DNA from: Solirubrobacterales bacterium
GTDB taxonomy: Bacteria; Actinomycetota; Thermoleophilia; Solirubrobacterales; Solirubrobacteraceae
Direction of reading: 5' to 3'
Length of the DNA: 7,059 nt
Assembly: GCA_013695395.1 (NCBI GenBank)
Contig: JACDAP010000564.1
Location: 1-7,059, forward strand
Shown: positions 5,473 through 7,059 of the stretch, one piece after another
Position numbering within the stretch: position 1 is the stretch's first letter
How the letters are laid out: the number at the start of each line of letters is the position of its first letter
Position numbers and translations under genes: made by a program
Notes under the pieces: model-generated
Seen by the model: the letters and a program-made list of their open reading frames with translations, nothing else
What the model was told of the DNA's origin: nothing
Database searches by the model: none

Positions 5473-6639
5473 ATGGCTGACTCCGCCCCCTTCGGCAACT
5501 ACCAGTACGAGATCTACCTCAAGGGGCTCGCGGACGAGCTGCCCAAGCTCCCGATCGCCTGGGACGCCCTCGAGGCGGCGGCCGCCGAGAAGCTCGACGC
5601 CGGAGCGCACGGGTACGTCTTCGGCGGGGCGGGCGCCGAGGACACGATGCGAGAGAACCTCGAGGCGTTCCGCCGCCGGCGCCTGCTTCCGCGGATGCTC
5701 CGCGACGTCTCCGAGCGCACCACCGTCACCACCGTGCTCGGGCAGGAGCTGAACGCGCCGATCGTCCTCGCGCCCGTCGGCGTCCAGTCGATCGTCCACC
5801 CCGACGGGGAGCTCGCCGTCGCCCGCGCCGCCGCCGCCCAGGGCACCACGATGATCGCCAGCACCGCCTCCTCGTTCACCCTGGAGGAGATCGCCGAGGC
5901 CGGCGGACCCCGCTGGTTCCAGCTCTACTGGCCCCGCGGCCGCGAGCTCGCCGCCTCGTTCGTCCACCGTGCCGAGGCGGCCGGCTACACGGCGCTCGTG
6001 GTCACCCTCGACACGTGGCTGCTGGCCTGGCGCCCGCGGGACCTCCAGGGCGCCTACCTCCCGTTCCTGAAGTCGATCGGCATCGCCAACTACCTGAGCG
6101 ACCCCGTCTTCCGCTCCACCCTCGCCGACCCGCCGGAGGAGGATCCGCAGGGCGCCGTCGGCCAGTTCGTCGGCGTCTTCTCCAACCCCACGGTCACCTG
6201 GGAGGACCTCGCGTTCCTCCGCGAGACCACCGACCTGCCCATCCTTCTGAAGGGCGTGCTCCACCCCGATGACGCCCGCCTGGCCCGTGAGCATGGCGTC
6301 GACGGCCTCGTCGTCTCCAACCACGGCGGGCGCCAGGTGGACGGGGCGATCGCCGCGCTCGACGCGCTCGGCCCCATCGTCGAGGCGGTCGGCGACGACC
6401 TCGCGCTCGTGCTCGACTCAGGGGTGCGCACCGGCGCGGACGTGGCCAAGGCGCTCGCCCTCGGCGCCGACGCGGTCGGGATCGGCCGTCCCTACCTGTG
6501 GGGGCTCGCCGTGGCCGGTGAGGCGGGCGTCACCCACGTGCTCAAGAACCTGCTCGCCGAGCTCGATCTGACCCTCGCCCTCTGTGGCCTGACGAGCCCG
6601 GCCGAGCTCGACGGCGCGGCCGTGACGGAGTCCGCGTGA
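5473..6639 (+). CDS. FMN-dependent alpha-hydroxy-acid oxidase, lactate 2-monooxygenase-like
   Basis: This 388-residue protein belongs to the FMN-dependent alpha-hydroxy-acid oxidase family and most resembles mycobacterial lactate 2-monooxygenase, which converts L-lactate and O2 to acetate and CO2. Similarities to it that I recall include the N-terminal NYQYEIYLKGL, TLDTW(x)4WRPRDL (178-191), the insert with NYLSDPVF (206-213), VTWEDL and HPDDAR. Expected active-site residues are present: Tyr48, Tyr152 in FQLYW, Lys260 in LLKG, the catalytic base His284 and Arg287 in SNHGGRQ, Asp315 in LDSG and Arg319 in RTGADV, followed by the FMN phosphate-binding GADAVGIGRPYLWG. The length fits the family (about 370-400). 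It should be a soluble cytoplasmic enzyme. The substrate could be lactate or another 2-hydroxy acid; sequence alone does not separate oxidase from monooxygenase. ATG 5473 is the first start after an in-frame TAG at 5461-5463, and its ribosome binding site is weak. A possible short ORF and a cyclase gene follow closely. Confidence 0.9.
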   Translation: MADSAPFGNYQYEIYLKGLADELPKLPIAWDALEAAAAEKLDAGAHGYVFGGAGAEDTMRENLEAFRRRRLLPRMLRDVSERTTVTTVLGQELNAPIVLAPVGVQSIVHPDGELAVARAAAAQGTTMIASTASSFTLEEIAEAGGPRWFQLYWPRGRELAASFVHRAEAAGYTALVVTLDTWLLAWRPRDLQGAYLPFLKSIGIANYLSDPVFRSTLADPPEEDPQGAVGQFVGVFSNPTVTWEDLAFLRETTDLPILLKGVLHPDDARLAREHGVDGLVVSNHGGRQVDGAIAALDALGPIVEAVGDDLALVLDSGVRTGADVAKALALGADAVGIGRPYLWGLAVAGEAGVTHVLKNLLAELDLTLALCGLTSPAELDGAAVTESA

Positions 6640-6698
6640 GCTCCTGCGGCTTCGAGCGCATTCTCGACCGGGCGCGGGCGGAGGTCCGGCCGCGATGA
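6636..6698 (+). CDS. Possible 20-residue ORF linking the oxidase and cyclase genes
   Basis: GTG at 6636 overlaps the oxidase stop by 4 bases (GTGA), and the frame ends in a TGA at 6696-6698 that overlaps the cyclase start by 4 bases (ATGA). It encodes 20 residues (beginning MSSCGFERILDRA, Arg-rich at the end) with no recognised family. The exact fit of both overlaps suggests a micro-ORF or leader that would couple translation of oxidase and cyclase. A 20-codon open frame in GC-rich DNA arises easily by chance, so confidence is low. Confidence 0.3.
   Translation: MSSCGFERILDRARAEVRPR
6680..6685 (+). promoter_or_regulatory. Ribosome binding site of the cyclase gene
   Basis: GGAGGT lies nine bases before the ATG at 6695 and supports that start for the partial cyclase gene. 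Confidence 0.75.
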
Positions 6699-7059
6699 GC
6701 GAGGAGCTCGAGCCCCCCAGCGAGGACGAGACCGGCCGGGCCGCCCGGCTCCGGGCCGCGCTGGCCCGCGTCGACGGACAGCCGGCGCTGCTCTCGCTGG
6801 CCGAGCGGCTGCGCCGTCACCTGCCCGGCGACGACCGCTTCGGCGACCCGCTCTCGACCGCGGACAAGGCACCCTCGAGCCTCGTCGGCCGCCAGATGCA
6901 CGAGTTGAACGCCGAGCGGCCGAGCCTGCTGCGCGAGATCGGGCTCGGCGCCCTGCAGTCCTGGCAGGCGCTCTCGGAGTCCACCGGGCGCGGGCGTGGC
7001 GACGTGGAGGTGACGCTCCTGTTCACCGACCTCGTCGGCTTCTCCGCGTGGGCGCTGGA
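6695..7059 (+). CDS. Class III adenylate/guanylate cyclase, 5' part only
   Basis: The gene runs off the right edge after 121 complete codons. Residues 1-100 form a charged, Ala/Leu/Arg-rich, probably helical N-terminal region without membrane segments, including DDRFGDPLS and LREIGLGALQSWQALSE. Similar regions precede the catalytic domain in some actinobacterial cyclases, from memory. At 104-121 the class III cyclase domain begins with VEVTLLFTDLVGFSAWAL, where Asp112 is the first metal-binding aspartate. Family knowledge predicts formation of cAMP or cGMP from ATP or GTP, but the residues that choose the purine and the second metal aspartate lie outside the window. ATG 6695 has a good ribosome binding site (GGAGGT). 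It lies 55 bases past the oxidase stop on the same strand, so co-transcription with the oxidase is likely. The N-terminal region probably regulates the cyclase; its signal is unknown. Confidence 0.87.
   Translation, partial: MSEELEPPSEDETGRAARLRAALARVDGQPALLSLAERLRRHLPGDDRFGDPLSTADKAPSSLVGRQMHELNAERPSLLREIGLGALQSWQALSESTGRGRGDVEVTLLFTDLVGFSAWAL

Noticed and set aside
5248..6324. A 358-codon minus-strand open frame opposite the oxidase gene
   Set aside because: Most of it is antisense to the oxidase. Only its last part, outside that gene, looked worth noting, and it is treated under the 5143-5472 region.
1..7059. CRISPR arrays, tandem repeats, transposase genes, integrases
   Set aside because: No regularly spaced direct repeats, transposase motifs or integrase motifs were found on either strand.

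Overview
This 7,059-base window is uniformly GC-rich and strongly biased to G/C at third codon positions. All intact genes read on the + strand. The gene content points to a high-GC actinobacterium: a DUF3556-type membrane protein, an actinobacterial-type (group 1h) [NiFe]-hydrogenase small subunit, a lactate-2-monooxygenase-like flavoenzyme and a class III nucleotidyl cyclase. A soil lineage such as Thermoleophilia/Solirubrobacterales is plausible, but the window has no rRNA or other phylogenetic marker, so that is inference.

Layout. Bases 1-135 are a leader with an inverted-repeat cluster and a strong ribosome binding site. A 617-residue polytopic membrane protein of the DUF3556 type follows (136-1989). 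Bases 1990-2320 contain no intact gene. They hold a recognisable but truncated minus-strand N-terminus of pseudouridine-5'-phosphate glycosidase (psuG), which abuts the DUF3556 stop codon, and a near-perfect 47-base hairpin. Next is a two-gene unit joined by an ATGA overlap: a PAS-GGDEF-EAL cyclic-di-GMP enzyme (2321-4114) and the hydrogenase small subunit (4111-5142). No hydrogenase large subunit follows. Bases 5143-5472 carry no intact gene and may hold decayed minus-strand coding sequence. Then come an FMN-dependent alpha-hydroxy-acid oxidase (5473-6639), a possible 20-codon ORF overlapping both neighbours by 4 bases (6636-6698), and the 5' part of a class III adenylate/guanylate cyclase (6695 to the window edge).

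How the genes relate. The strongest physical link is between c-di-GMP turnover and the hydrogenase small subunit, which look translationally coupled. Group 1h hydrogenases normally oxidise atmospheric H2 during starvation and need a large subunit carrying the NiFe site. Here the small subunit stands alone, and two positions that normally bind FeS clusters are substituted (Glu22 for the expected Asp at the proximal cluster, Arg215 for the expected His at the distal cluster). It could be an orphan subunit with a partner elsewhere, a repurposed electron-transfer protein, or a remnant of a dismantled operon. The psuG fragment shows independently that the locus has been rearranged. The oxidase and cyclase form a second likely transcription unit.
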